Part shown: piece by piece, positions 43,213-54,695 of the stretch
Layout: every line of letters starts with the position of its first letter
Numbering within the stretch: position 1 is the stretch's first letter
Source of the DNA: Ryuthela nishihirai
Lineage: Eukaryota > Arthropoda > Arachnida > Araneae > Heptathelidae
Length of the DNA: 64,000 bases
Direction of reading: 5' to 3'
Assembly (NCBI GenBank): GCA_038380435.1
Contig: JAWZYU010000019.1
Location: forward strand, 26,499,801 to 26,563,800
The notes under the pieces: model-generated
What the model saw: only the letters and a program-made list of their open reading frames with translations
Told to the model about the DNA's origin: nothing
The model's database searches: none
Program-made: the position numbers and the translations under genes

Positions 43213-45300
43213 GTAAGTGAATTTTTTTCTACTCTATTAAAAAAACACAATTAAAAAGAAATGTTACTAAAGTTTGGATCCGGGAGGAGGTTTCAAAGTC
43301 AAAGGCCAAGTTTAGATATAGCAATGCTTGAGAGCTAAAAATTGCCTCCTGTGGGTATTTGATCGTAGATCTCAGGATGTTTGTTGAATTTTATATGCGA
43401 TGAGTCGTTCGAGGTGAAATGTCAAATTTCGAGATACCTGTGCTGGATTGTTAAACACTGGTGAATATTTCAGGCAATAGAACGCAGAAATGAGAAGAAT
43501 GTTTCAAGATCCCGTGTAGCATTCAAGGTCATATAGGGGTCGGAGTCAAGATTTAGAAATCACGTGTTGTCCGAAGGCACCGACTGATTTCTAGTTTATT
43601 AATATAGCTCGGGATTGAATAGACTACGCCACTTGGTACGATCTCTTTCATGCAGTTTTATTATAGCTACACGTCATCAAAGATAGAATTTATAAGTAAA
43701 TAAAGCGTTAGCTTACAGCATGGGTGAAAAACTAATCCATCTCTTATATTTTGATAATATCTTATATATATGTATATTTGGATATATAATAGTAATATTA
43801 GAAAGAAATTTATAACTTTAAATTAAAGCTCAAATTCAATTCAGTTCTGGATAATACACAACATTGGTTTCATATGCTTGTTCTTTGTAAGGGTGGCGCC
43901 AAAATGCTTTTCCCGGGGGGGGGGGGGGAGATGGAGAAGACGATCGAATTACAATTTAAAAATAAAATATAGACCCCAAGCTCATAAAGGCTGGACATCC
44001 TGGATTGTAGCATTGTAAAATTATGGAAACAAATTGAGTAATCTTTACGATAGGAACGAACACATAATATAATTTCTAAAAGAATTCTCGTCATATACCG
44101 ATTTTTATAAAACTAGTAACTTGAAATTGTAACACTATTAATAAGTATAACACATATCCATACTTCTAAATAATTATATCTAAGTTTTTTTAATTTATTC
44201 ATTGAAATTTAAAAGTTAAATACTTTTTTATTTTTGAAAAGCATTGTAACAAACCATCTACTATAGTATTAAACCGAAGGCTCTTGTCAGATCTCTGTGG
44301 CAAGCAGCTGCTTGAGGGGATCATTATTATCCTTTTCAATTTATTTATTTTGAATACTCTAACCAAGGGTATATTGCAGAAAAAGGTCTTAAATTCCCAC
44401 AAAGATATGTCTTCATGAGGTTTGTGGGGAGGTAATATAAACCACATAACCATAATGGCTTATGAAGAAATTCTCTATCAGGGTCTTTAATGGGATCAAA
44501 TCCCCTATGTACGACTTCTAAGGGATCAAATCCAGCATCCTTGTCCAAAAGTAACTTCGTGCAATGCGAATCAAGTGAATGCATCGCAATAATATTTGAT
44601 GACCCCCAAAATTATAGTTTTCTCTTGTTTACACATACTATTTTTTAATTTCATTGTGACTAATTTTTTAATTCACTGGAGTATAGAATAAGAAATGAAG
44701 AATATTTTACAGCTTTTAAGAGATGTTTGCGTGCATATTTTTCAAATTTAGACAACATTCAATATATGTTTACTGTGATTAAATAATTTTTTGTATTATT
44801 TTTATAGGAACTGATATTTTGTGAAAATGCATAACCCACCACACGAGTCTTTTTAATTTTTTTGTTTAATTTCATATCTTAGTTGATAAAAATAAATAAT
44901 TTCTCTTATAACCTGAAAGTGCTGGAAAGCTCCCTATTTGATGATATACAATTTATTGATGGTTTTGCTCACTTTTGAGCTTTATAGAATTGATGGTGTT
45001 TGCGAAGTATTACATTGATAATATATTTAAAAAAAGTGTTGTATGCTTATCTGTTCCTTCATGACTTGATTTCGAAAAACAAACTTCTTCTCTCAAAACA
45101 AAAAAACAAATTTATTATCAAAATTAAACACTTAATACATTTCTATATATGTGTTGAAAGTGTTTAAAGAAATTATATTGAGCTTTTTATTTCCATTTTT
45201 GGGTATTCCAAAAAAATTATACAGCTACGATTAAAAGAAATACAGTGCATTTTTTTCTTCTTTTCAGAATACATAAAGAGTTGTTTCAACTCTGATTTTG
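43213..45300. other. No further gene recognised
   Basis: Would be intron if the P450 exon is real. It holds a 14-G run at 43915-43928 and a SINE-B 3' fragment at 44250-44322 (CTCTGTGGCAAGCAGCTGCT). The 79-codon minus-strand frame at 44345-44584 (GLYYLPTNLMKTYLCGNL) has protein-like composition but no family I recognise. Confidence 0.4.
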
Positions 45301-45309
45301 GTGGTTTCC

Positions 45310-45407
45310 TCAAAGAAACTGAAGCACCATGTAGCTGACCAATTTTCATCACTTTAGTTTGCTCTCTGTTTATCACGAAACCTACTCTAGTACCAGTTTC
45401 ATCAACA
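45310..45407 (-). pseudogene. RTE-clade RT fragment, downstream part
   Basis: Minus-strand text VDETGTRVGFVINREQTKVM, then KIGQ, matches the segment after YVDD in the RTE copy at 58660-58730. It continues the fragment at 46588-46700 once the intervening insertion is removed. Confidence 0.82.
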
Positions 45408-46587
45408 ACGAGGTAAATCGTGACAACCCCGGTGCACCGCAGCACATTGGCTGCATATCACCTTGTGGGAGAAGTCACAGAAACCACTATGTACTAAAAA
45501 GGCTCCTATCCTTTAAACTTGCCTTACATTGTACCTGCCTACAGCGGGAGAAGACCTTATGTGAAGAGAAAAGCACTACTTGGAATTTTGTTAGGCTGCT
45601 TGAAGATATAATCATTGAGGTGCAGTGAAAGTGGGATCTTTTAATAATTTTGAGTGCTGCCTAGGAAATGCCCAACACTCACTGAATTTAGTCCAGAAAC
45701 TTGCCAATATATAAATCAAAAGATCTTAGTCTTTTGAATTTTGAGCCAGAAAAATAAACAGAAGTCCTAACTTTTAGGGTCCTCTGCAGTAGAGTCCCCA
45801 AGGTACTTCCGTCGAAAAGCCACACCTCGAGGGACTCCAAACCTCTCGGCATGACCCCCAACTTCGTCCTCTCCATCGAGCCGAGCACCACAGCCCGCTC
45901 GCCGTCTCAGCATCTGCACCGTGCCGAGGCCACCTCGGGGAACGCTGGAACGGAGACCACCAGCCGCTCCGCGACCCTCCAGCAACCCCGACAAAGCTCT
46001 CCGCCTACCGGGGCTTACAACACTGCAGCACCCGGACCCCACTTCGCAGAGGAACCAAGTTCCTCCACTGCAAAAGCCATAAGGTCCAAATCTCATTCAT
46101 GTGGGACTCTTAGTTTGGCTGTTCCATCGATAAGCCCGCTGGCCATGGCGGCCCACCTAGGCCGCGAGCCTCCAACTTCTACCTCTCCATTTCCACGGGC
46201 CGAGGCACCCACTGGACATCCGTCCACCTCAATATCACAGAGACCGCATCAGGGAGCCCACAGACGAGTGCACGAAGAGGTGTACAACTCAGTCCGCAGA
46301 ACCCCCCAATAGGCCGAAAAAAGAAGAAAGACAGGGTTAGCTACATCCTGTCCCGGCCGTCAGAACGGCTCCTCAACCAAGGCTGTGACCCCCAGCCTCG
46401 CTGGGGGACAAGTCAATAAGCTGACTGGACCCACTAGCCCAGTTAGTCCGCCAGCCCTCAACAGGCCCCCTCCACCGGGGGCCACTGGACTTCAAGAACA
46501 ACAAGCGCCACGATTCGAGCCCAACTTCTCAGAGGCACCGTAGCCCCCCCCCCCCCTCGTCAAGGAGGTCCCACTCCGGGGGGGGGG
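45408..46587. mobile_element. Unclassified 1.18-kb GC-rich insertion with 13-bp target-site duplication
   Basis: Flanked by AGTTTCATCAACA at 45395-45407 and 46588-46600, splitting an RTE RT fragment. About half is strikingly GC-rich (45840-46560) in an AT-rich region. It contains a 153-codon Pro/Ser/Thr/Ala-rich frame (45851-46312, plus) and an overlapping Gly/Arg-rich minus frame (45767-46096). Neither has a recognisable domain. The right edge has a C13 run (46544-46556) and a G10 run (46578-46587) that can pair. Target-site duplication length suggests retrotransposition, but no poly(A) or microsatellite tail is visible at either end. Confidence 0.75.
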
Positions 46588-46700
46588 AGTTTCATCAACA
46601 GCTCGAATGAAAGAGTTCATCTCATCAACATCATTTCCCAAAAGGGCTGAATCGTCAGCATTGTCTAAATCAGAAAATATCAATCCCCAAACCACTTTTC
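46588..46700 (-). pseudogene. RTE-clade RT fragment, upstream part
   Basis: Minus-strand text FSDLDNADDSALLGNDVDEM then NSFIRAVDE is a diverged copy of the YVDD catalytic block at 58590-58670 (here Y-V-D-D reads N-A-D-D). It joins directly with 45310-45407 across the target-site duplication. Confidence 0.85.
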
Positions 46701-47172
46701 CTACTATGAATTACTACTATACAAACAGTTTGATCTAATTTCAGTGATCTATATTATTCGATTAGAAAAGACAAAAACCGAGTGTATATAAGCACTCAGT
46801 TCGTGAATAATCTCATATTTTCTAGGTTTGCAGTCCAACAATAGACCCGCGCTCTTCAGTCAAATCACTCAAAACAAGTTTTTTGATAAATATTTTATGA
46901 AATGATGTGATTATTACAATGTAATACATTATTTGGTTTAAAAAAATATACAATGCTAATTTGATTAAAAAAAACTGGAATCAAAGCAAAAATATCGATT
47001 TATTTCAATTTCATATCCTGTGAATAAAACAATCCCTTCTTTACTCTTCATTTGATTAACTCTCTCCTGGAGTTATCATTAGAAAACTCGAGGTTATTAA
47101 ACCAACTATTTTCCTGTTTGTACACAGAGAAATCTTATCTGGAACTCAAAACGAAGCTCATTTTATTTCTCA
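46701..47172. other. No gene recognised
   Basis: AT-rich, without supported features. Confidence 0.4.
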
Positions 47173-47560
47173 GTTGGGGGCGAGGGATGGCTCAGACAAT
47201 AGCGTGACAGGTTCGTAATCTACAGTTCCCAGGTTCGAGTCTCACCTGAGTCAGCGTTGTAATTTATATTCGCAAAACTCCGCTTCCTGCCCTCAATTAG
47301 AAGGGCGACACCGGTGGGCTTGGAAAGGCCGCCGTCCCTCGGATGACACGTGAAGCCAAGGCCCTGTGTGTGGGATAGTCATACCCTGTGCAAGTTAAAG
47401 AAAACATTAGGTGACCTTGACGGGATGCTATCATTTGTCTCCCAACAATTGTCCAGTGGATCCTCTCCCTCAAACCATCTCTGAGCTGGGGGAGGGGGGC
47501 TTGTGACCTGGCCATTTAATACATTGTGTGTAAAAAAAGTACCGCTCAGAGTTAAGCATA
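47173..47560 (+). repeat. SINE-A, full length but diverged
   Basis: GGATGGCTCAGACAATAGCG head, B box GGTTCGAGTC, tail GTACCGCTCAGAGTTAAGC. Many substitutions, indicating an old copy. Confidence 0.85.
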
Positions 47561-49467
47561 CTAACTGATTGAAAATTGCGATTTTTAAAATAGGAACTGC
47601 GATTCTGTTTTAGCGAACTTGAGGAGGAAATGTGATTTGTATACATCAAGAGATGCATGTTACAAGATTGAACATTTGCTTTGTTTTGTGAAGAAGAAAG
47701 ACATTGCAAAAGAGAAAGAATTTAATTCTTTTGTGCTGTATGTGATAAATTTAAAGAAATGTGTTGAGTTCAGGGCCGGACTTACGCATAAGCTAAGCTA
47801 CAGCTTAGGACTTCACAATTATGAGGGGCCTCAAAAATTCAAGTTTGAAATTTAGACTGTTACGATTTTTTTTCCTATATTCAAATAATATATTATGCAA
47901 ACAACTGTTCATCTCAGCTTCACATAGTCATTATTGTTTACCAGTTGTAATATAACGTTCCACTCTACATGATTTGCCACGAAACTATTCGTCCACGAGC
48001 CACAGACAGCTCTCTCGCTGACATATGTCTGTTACGTCTCGCTGTTAGTGTCACATAGATGTCACCTTTAGCCATTGGAAGTCGTGTTGACACCCCACAC
48101 GTGGACATCTAACGTTTCCTGTCTCTTGCACATTCTCCAGAGCTTTGAGATCATGGATTAGTGCACACTTATTGCTTTGGCATCATCATTCTATGTTCGG
48201 CCTGATTCCAACATCCCAATAGCCCGACCACGTGTAAAGACATCCATATGCTGTTTGTGTGACATATTGTAACAACCAACAAGTCGGTTGGAACACAAAA
48301 CGAATGTTCTGTCGAAAAGAAATGAGGTTTTTCACATTTATTCCGTTATTTATAACCATTACAAATTTGCAGTTCTTGTCTCTTATGCAAATTATATGTG
48401 ATCACACTATATGCTAGGCATCATTATTCCCACATTTGCATGTGCCTACCGTTATCTGCACGTACATTTTGTTGCTATTTTCGCCGATTGTTTTTTCAAT
48501 ATAGCCCATCTGGTCAACTATGCTTAGCTTTTGGACACCAGTTTATTAGGGGAAGCTACGGTTTTAAATATTGCTGCAGCAATGATATGAAATATGGAAA
48601 TTTAAAATATCAAGTAAATCCACCTATGAATTCTTGCAAACTCACTAGAATATCTAAGTTTAATATAGGGTACGTCTAATCTGTATTAAATGATATGTTT
48701 GAGAAGTTTTTAACTTTAGCTTAGATTTAAAGGACTGAGATTTATTAGGTGCATTATGTCAAAGATACAAAAATTTTATTTCTTTATTTTTTAGGTATCA
48801 AAATGTAGTTAATATAAGAGTGAATATAACTACCACTATAAATCATGATATTATTTCCTGTAGTTTCCCATATTAGTTTTATCCGTAAAAATTAGTATTA
48901 TCCGATTAGTTTATCCGATTGTTCAACATCCAAGTTCAGCGGCTTGCAAAGTGAGTCGCTAAAAATTAACATAAAAGGCATACAACATATTAATTGCCTA
49001 GATCATAACTAACTAAATGTAGTATACGAACTCTCCACTCCTTATGAAACGCATGGCAGGATCGCCCTATCATTTAAGTAACACTTTTCTTTGCAAGGAC
49101 CTTCCCTTTTTTGCGGAAATCGGAATACCAAATAAGTGTGTGCGATGGCAGTAATTAAAAACAAGTGATAATTATAAAAATAGCTGATATTTCCATCAGA
49201 AAACGAGTGAAAAACTAATCGCAAAAGTAATTATAGCATTTTCTGCTACGTTACATCACATCCGAAAAACCGTTACATAATTCCAAGCTCTTTTCCTAAC
49301 AGGTTGGCCAATGGGTTCTCTTTACCGCATTTTTTCAATCCGTTGACCGATCTCGACTAGGTATGTGTCAAATGAAAGCTTGCCGCTCGTTTAGTGTCGT
49401 TGGTTATAAAACATTCCATCCCGTGCTTTATTCTCTCCTAAAAAGGGAAATGTGGAAATTGTTCTTC
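47561..49467. other. No gene recognised
   Basis: 47772-47850 (GGGCCGGACTTACGCATAAG, GAGGGGCCTCAAAA) is a phrase I associate with hAT-like dispersed repeats. The rest is AT-rich. 49366-49380 repeats GTGTCAAATGAAAGCTTG seen near 5131. Confidence 0.35.
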
Positions 49468-49560
49468 CATGCCGCCTCGGTGGTTCAGTGTCATCGCATT
49501 GGCTCGCTGTGACACTGAGACTGCTGAGGTCTAGGTTCGAGTTTTGAGTGTGGATGGCAT
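49468..49560 (+). repeat. tRNA-like SINE head, third type
   Basis: CATGCCGCCTCGGTGGTTCA (A-box-like) and CTAGGTTCGAGTTTTGAG (B-box-like) are spaced as in a tRNA gene, but the acceptor stem does not pair and the B box is degenerate. Probably a SINE relic rather than a functional tRNA. Confidence 0.5.
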
Positions 49561-49984
49561 GATCATTTGTTCTCTCATATCTGTTGCAATTGCCCCTCAG
49601 TAACAAAAAGTGTTGACTTCTCGACATGTCAAAAAATTCTTGTTCTCACATTCGGACATGTGACAATAAGCGGTATACTAGCCGTTAAGTGTCAATATCA
49701 AAATAAAAAAAAATATTCTTCCATTTTATCTTCCGAAGGCAAGGGGTCACGTTACGATTTATGGAATCAAATGAAAGCTTACGATATGGGGACTCTTGTG
49801 GGGTAGATCCAGATGCAGCCAACATCATTCTTCAACTTAAAAAAAGGATTGATATTTCATGCGAGTGATCTCAATGATTGTATCTTAAATGTCGTGGACT
49901 TCCCCAAATCATGCCACTTTTTTATATTTTTATTTCTTTATTTTAAGTTACCTTCCCCCTAAAAGAGAGAAGAGGAATTATCCC

Positions 49985-50420
49985 TTAAAATGAAAGATTT
50001 GTGTTTTGCCACCTCCTTTTGATTAAAGGTACCAAGGCGTTGCTGTCAGTGAAAACCCTTTGACATATTAGCACCGAAATTTCAAATTTCTAGAATACGT
50101 AGATCGTTTGGAATATTCTTTAGAGTTCTATATTTACATATTTATCGCGCTCTAAATCTGAAAATTAAAACTACATACAGATGTGAAAAATGTGAATAAT
50201 GATATTTCATTATTTCCGATTCAACTTGAAACAGATTTTTGTATTATGTCTTAAAAAAAGGGTCACCTTTCCAACTCCAAGAGTAAGGGGTTGATCATTG
50301 ATGGCAGTGCAAACTCATGACCCTTACATTTAACCACAAAAATTTAAATTTCTAAAAAAATGTCGTGTGCAGTATTAGTTAAAACATTTTAAATGCTTAA
50401 ATTTTCAACACAAATAAATC
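49985..50420. repeat. Diverged cluster of the ~292-bp repeat
   Basis: Two degraded units share word order with 53200-54080: 'pyrimidine-rich C block, (A)AGGGGTTGATCATTG-like, GGCAGTG, GACCCTTACATTT, AAATTTCTA, GCAGTATT'. Confidence 0.6.
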
Positions 50421-50507
50421 TTTTGGGAGACTCAGCAAACGCGAAAATGTGATTCCATAATATGTTTTGAAAGAGAAAATAACGTTCGAGATTTGTTTAA
50501 CATTGCC

Positions 50508-50675
50508 CTGTTAGCACGCTTGGCTGCTGATCTAAGGGACCTGGGTTCGAGCCCCGGTTGTGCGTGTTGTTTTTCTGCTGAGGTCTTGCCATCCTCTCAG
50601 ACCTGCTACTATGGCATATAAACTGACAGGCTCCTGTGAGACCTCTGTGGCAAGCAGCTGCTTGAGGGGGTATTA
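50508..50675 (+). repeat. SINE-B, partly truncated head
   Basis: B box GGTTCGAGCCCC and full 3' body to GCTTGAGGGGGTATT. The A-box portion is divergent. Confidence 0.9.
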
Positions 50676-51865
50676 ATAAGATCTGTGAGAGAACATCGCT
50701 TATTGGTAAGAGATCAAAATTAAATATTTATAAGTGAGATAATAAATAGAATATCATATGGTTTCTTGTGGGTAGTTGACCTATATTAATAATTTAACAG
50801 AAAGTAAATTTTGCATATGTTAAAAAATGCTTCATTTCCTACCTGTTGAGTTAACGAAAGGCCATGTTCAATGTTTATTAACTTTGAAAATGCATATTAT
50901 ATGAAAAAATATCGTAAGATATAGGTTAAAAGACATTTTTTGATTTCGCCAAACCTTTTTCCCACACACTATTCATTTCGTATTAAAACAGTTACTGAAG
51001 CCGCAATGTTAATAACAGTTACATTGAAATATACCCTCTATTTGAAAAGAGGAAATTTTCTCATCATAATTCTGTCTCTTTTTGTAAGCTGTATATTATT
51101 CTTAGATCCATATATAATTACTTTGCTTTTGCATTATAGTTGCATTGAAATAATATCTTTGTTTTACACTTGAATGATTAATCATAGCCTTCGTTTTATT
51201 TTCTCGATTTATTGTTTCAATTCCCTCTTTACAAAAAAATTTCACTGCGCTATAATATTTTCTTCGTAGAATTACTGATAAGAGATACTATTCAAGTATA
51301 TCATTCTTAACACTTTTCGAATCATGATTTGATTCTTCAAACAAAATACAAGATCTTTGTTATTTTTAATATACCAATTAAGAAATTATTCAACTTTTTT
51401 TTGAGGTATGAGAGGAAAATGCAAACCACTTAATTATTTTTTTACTTTCTTTTATAGCAAAATTGACGTTTCAAGTGATCTTTCGTCACCTTATCATAAT
51501 TTAATTCACAAGGAAACAAACGAAATCTATTATTTTCCGTTTCATAACTTCGATTATGATTTGATTGCTCCTATTTCTAACAGATGTAATTCCCATTTGA
51601 ATAGAAAACATTTTGCATCATTTTACAAGCATATCAGTATCACAATTGAGTTGATATTAGATCCCAATTTAATCTTAGAAGAATTTTGAGATTTTAAATC
51701 AAGTAATTTTTGCCTGATATTCGACATGAATGAAACCTAACATAAAACGTTACATAAAACGTTACACTTAAAATAAAATAAACTAACGAGGAGCTTTCAA
51801 AGAGTTTTTGTCATGCATCTGCAGAACAAAACCATTGCATCTACCTCAAAAAAACCCAATGTTCT
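50676..51865. other. No gene recognised
   Basis: AT-rich. The 93-codon frame at 51408-51689 was considered as a P450 exon and rejected. Confidence 0.4.
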
Positions 51866-52389
51866 TCAAAGTACTTCCCTCCAACATCTACGCAGAGTTG
51901 CAGATGTATCCGCCAATTCTAGAGAACTTGATTCTCCTGTTGGAGAATACTCCGCAACTCTGAATGAACGTATTTTGAAATGTCTTGCACACTGGAAAAA
52001 GGTTTCCCAGCAAGCTACTCTTAAAATTTGGAAACAACCAAAAGTCGCATGGTGCAAGATCGGGGAATGTGCAGGATGGGAAAGCTGATTTTTTCCTGAT
52101 CCAGATAGGCCGTAACTTGCCAGGTTTTGTCAGCACTGGTATTGTCATGCAGAAGAACCCTTGACACACCTGTTATTGGAGGCTGCTCTTTCATCTCAAC
52201 TATTTTTGGCAAAACAGTGTTGGTGTGTATATATATTATATACACACCAACATTATTTATATTATTATATTCATAGATATATTTTTCAGGTAAGTTATCC
52301 ATGACTACCAGTCCTTGAGAATTGTAGAAAATTGTCAACATCCTCTTCCTGGAGAGAAAGATTTGTCGGAGGAGCGGTTCATTTTCCAC
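51866..52389 (-). pseudogene. Mariner transposase fragment
   Basis: Minus-strand pieces in order: SRKRMLTIFYNSQGLVVMDN (central catalytic sheet), an AT-rich insertion at about 52225-52285 (TATATATATTATATACACAC), VSRVLLHDNTSADKTWQVTA (the LLHDNA..H block with the second Asp; the usual His is lost), then in another frame FPDLAPCDFWLFPNFKSSLLG (the SPDLAPCD third-Asp block). This D34D signature order is that of mariner transposases. N-terminal HTH domains and terminal repeats are not seen, and frames are broken. Confidence 0.85.
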
Positions 52390-52424
52390 AATTCAAATAT
52401 CCAACCACGAGTAATCAGGTGTGA

Positions 52425-52660
52425 GGGCGGGGGTGGGTCAGTCGCTAGCGCGCCAGGCTAGTAATCTGCAGTTCCCGGGTTCGAATCCCAGCTGGGCCAG
52501 CTTTGAGATTTATGTCCGCAAAATTTCTCGCCAGGCTCGTAATCTGCAGTTCCCGGGTTCGAAAATCCCAGCTGGGCCAGCTTTGAGATTTATGTCCGCA
52601 AAATTTCTCGCCTTGTTCACGGTCAGTAGAGGACACCGATGGGCTTGGAAAGGCCGTCAA
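52425..52660 (+). repeat. SINE-A, 3'-truncated with duplicated head segment
   Basis: CCAGGCTAGTAATCTGCAG... and CCAGGCTCGTAATCTGCAG... are two copies of a ~76-bp block (52453 and 52531) covering the second half of the tRNA-like head and the adjoining linker. The copy stops in the central domain. Confidence 0.9.
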
Positions 52661-53199
52661 GGTGTCTTAAGGTAATTTCAGGTCATCATAGTCGAAACAA
52701 ACTAGTAAACCACAATTCGATATTATGATGAAAAGTATTGCTTCTGGGACGCACCAAATGACTTTACAAGCCACTCTGTCTATAACCCGTGCCTCAAAAT
52801 ATCTAAGGGAAATGGATATAAAACTAGAATAACACATATCGCCTCTGGCGCCTATGGGAATCTCATTATCAAAGAGAATGAAGTTTTTCCTCTACTTACA
52901 TTTTCACTCCTTAAAAGTTTTAATTTGAGCTAACAGATGATGGGAAAATGAAAATAGTGTTTTATTACTAATTATACAACATAGAAGAGTTTTTTATTTT
53001 ATTTCTTAAATATAAAGAGTTACATTTACCAAACCTCTCTGAGAAAACTCAATACATTATTACTCTCAGCGGAATGTGTTTTTAAAAGCTACCAGCAGAG
53101 TTACAAATAGATATTCTATATAAATTATTGCAAAAGTCATTAATTCTGTTGCTTTTCTACATTTGGTAATCTGTAACGACATGAATTAAAATTGCCTCA
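52661..53199. other. No gene recognised
   Basis: AT-rich, without supported features. Confidence 0.4.
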
Positions 53200-54082
53200 G
53201 ATTTTAAAAACTGTAAATTATAATATTTCATTAGTACCAATAAAGGTACATGATTATCAGTTTAACTTTTTTTAATGAAAACGTGGTAAGCTTCACATTC
53301 CACTAACAAAATTACAAAATTTCTAGCAGAAATACATCGTTTCCGATATACGTTTCGAATTTTGGAATTTTTTAAATTTTCCACTGTTAGAGAGCGCAAT
53401 TATAGTTTTTGCGATTTTCAGAAAGTGCAACTCGTAATATTTCATTAATATCTATCCAATCTAAAAAATATTTCTAATTTATCTTTATAAACAAAAACTT
53501 TGTTTTAAAACAAAAATAGTCGCCTTTTCCGCCCCCTCTGTGTCTAAGAGGTCAATTCATTGTTGCCAATGGAAATTTTATGACGTTCGCATTACACCTC
53601 AAAAATTTAAAACTTCTAGCTTAAATAAATCGTCTGCAATATTGGTTTGAAAATTTGGATTTTCCAACTTTTCCACCGTTAGATGGCGCAATTATAATTT
53701 CCAAGAAATTTGAAAAGCGTGAATCATAATATTTAATTAATTTCTATCTAATCCAAAAAGCATTTTTCATCTATCTCTAAAAACAAACAATTATCAGCTA
53801 AAACTAAAAAGATGTGTTTTCCCACCCCTTCTGGGTCTAAGGAGTCAACTCAATGTTGGCAATGAAAACTTCGTGACCTTCACATTCCGCTTGCAAAATC
53901 TAATATTTCTAGCATATATATGTAGTTTGCAATATTGTTTTGAAATTTACGGATTTCGGACTTTTCCACCGGTAGAGGGCGCAATAATTGCTTTAGGGAA
54001 ATTCGGGAAAGGCATATCGTAATATTTCATCAAAACCTATCCATCACAAAAAGAATTTTAAATTTATTTCTGTAAACGAAAA
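53200..54082. repeat. Tandem repeat of about 292 bp
   Basis: TAATATTTCATTAA-like anchors occur at 53221, 53435, 53727 and 54020 (spacings 214, 292, 293). Each full unit contains TTTTCCACCGTTAGAGGGCGCAAT-like, a CATCTATCTCTAAAAAC-like and a TCTGGGTCTAAG(G)AGTCAA-like block. No ORF. It abuts the 5' end of the RTE LINE. Confidence 0.85.
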
Positions 54083-54695
54083 AGTCCAGGATCCATAATC
54101 AAGCTCAAATCCATAAACAAGTCCAGTCTAGTAGGTATAAATGGTCAGCACCAGGACCCTGTGAAGTTGACCACTCCTCAGCAGGGTTTGAAAAAAAAGA
54201 AAAAAGTGGCCATAGATGACCAGATCAGTAGGCCATACTGAACTGGCAGCCCTCCCCTTCCGTTCCCTTCCAAAAGAGAATATCTCTTTTGAAAGGTACT
54301 AACGGCCTGCACCACGAGAAGGCGGGGTCGGACATTAGGTGCTAGACCTGGCCGGTTCTGTGCATCATCACTAGGGATTGGTACACAGCTCTCCTTCCAG
54401 TTTACGCCTAGCTACCATTTACCAGGCCTTGCACTGGTGGGCCTCTATTGAGGGAGAGTCTGCTGCTGTGTTTTCTGTTTGCTTCTGGGTTGCCAGCTCT
54501 AAGTGAACAGAGGCATGGGATACCTTATATCAGCTGGTGGATAATCCTAATCAGAGGCCATCGCAGGTACCTGAACCTTACTTAGCTAGTTGGGCATCGT
54601 CAAGCCTAAACTGGAGTAATGTGTCTCAGGCAGGCCATATGGCTCTTGAAAAAGTCCACTTGAAAAGGTGATGCCTGAAGTTCCTACCAGCATCG

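Noticed and set aside
43915..43928. 14-G run as a regulatory quadruplex
   Set aside because: No gene or promoter context. Homopolymers of this size are common and error-prone.
44345..44584. 79-codon frame GFDPLEVVHRGFDPIKD... LYYLPTNLMK
   Set aside because: Protein-like composition, but no family recognised, no splice or promoter evidence, and it is adjacent to SINE-B. Could not be supported as a gene.
45851..46312. 153-codon Pro/Ser/Thr-rich ORF as a host gene
   Set aside because: It lies wholly inside an insertion with a 13-bp target-site duplication, is compositionally driven by high GC and has an overlapping open frame on the other strand. No domain.
47619..47855. 78-codon frame with Lys/Cys-rich text as a gene
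   Set aside because: It runs into a dispersed-repeat phrase (GGGCCGGACTTACG...), and there is no motif.
51408..51689. Candidate P450 exon 4 (FYKHISITIELILDPNLI)
   Set aside because: It superficially resembles the FY.G..P.L.I.DP.LI pattern expected after the 43160 exon. The spacing is one residue off, there is no acceptor AG before it, and the rest of the frame does not fit.
51813..52088. Plus-strand ORF MHLQNKTIASTSKK as a gene
   Set aside because: It is the antisense of the mariner transposase fragment, which carries recognisable catalytic blocks.
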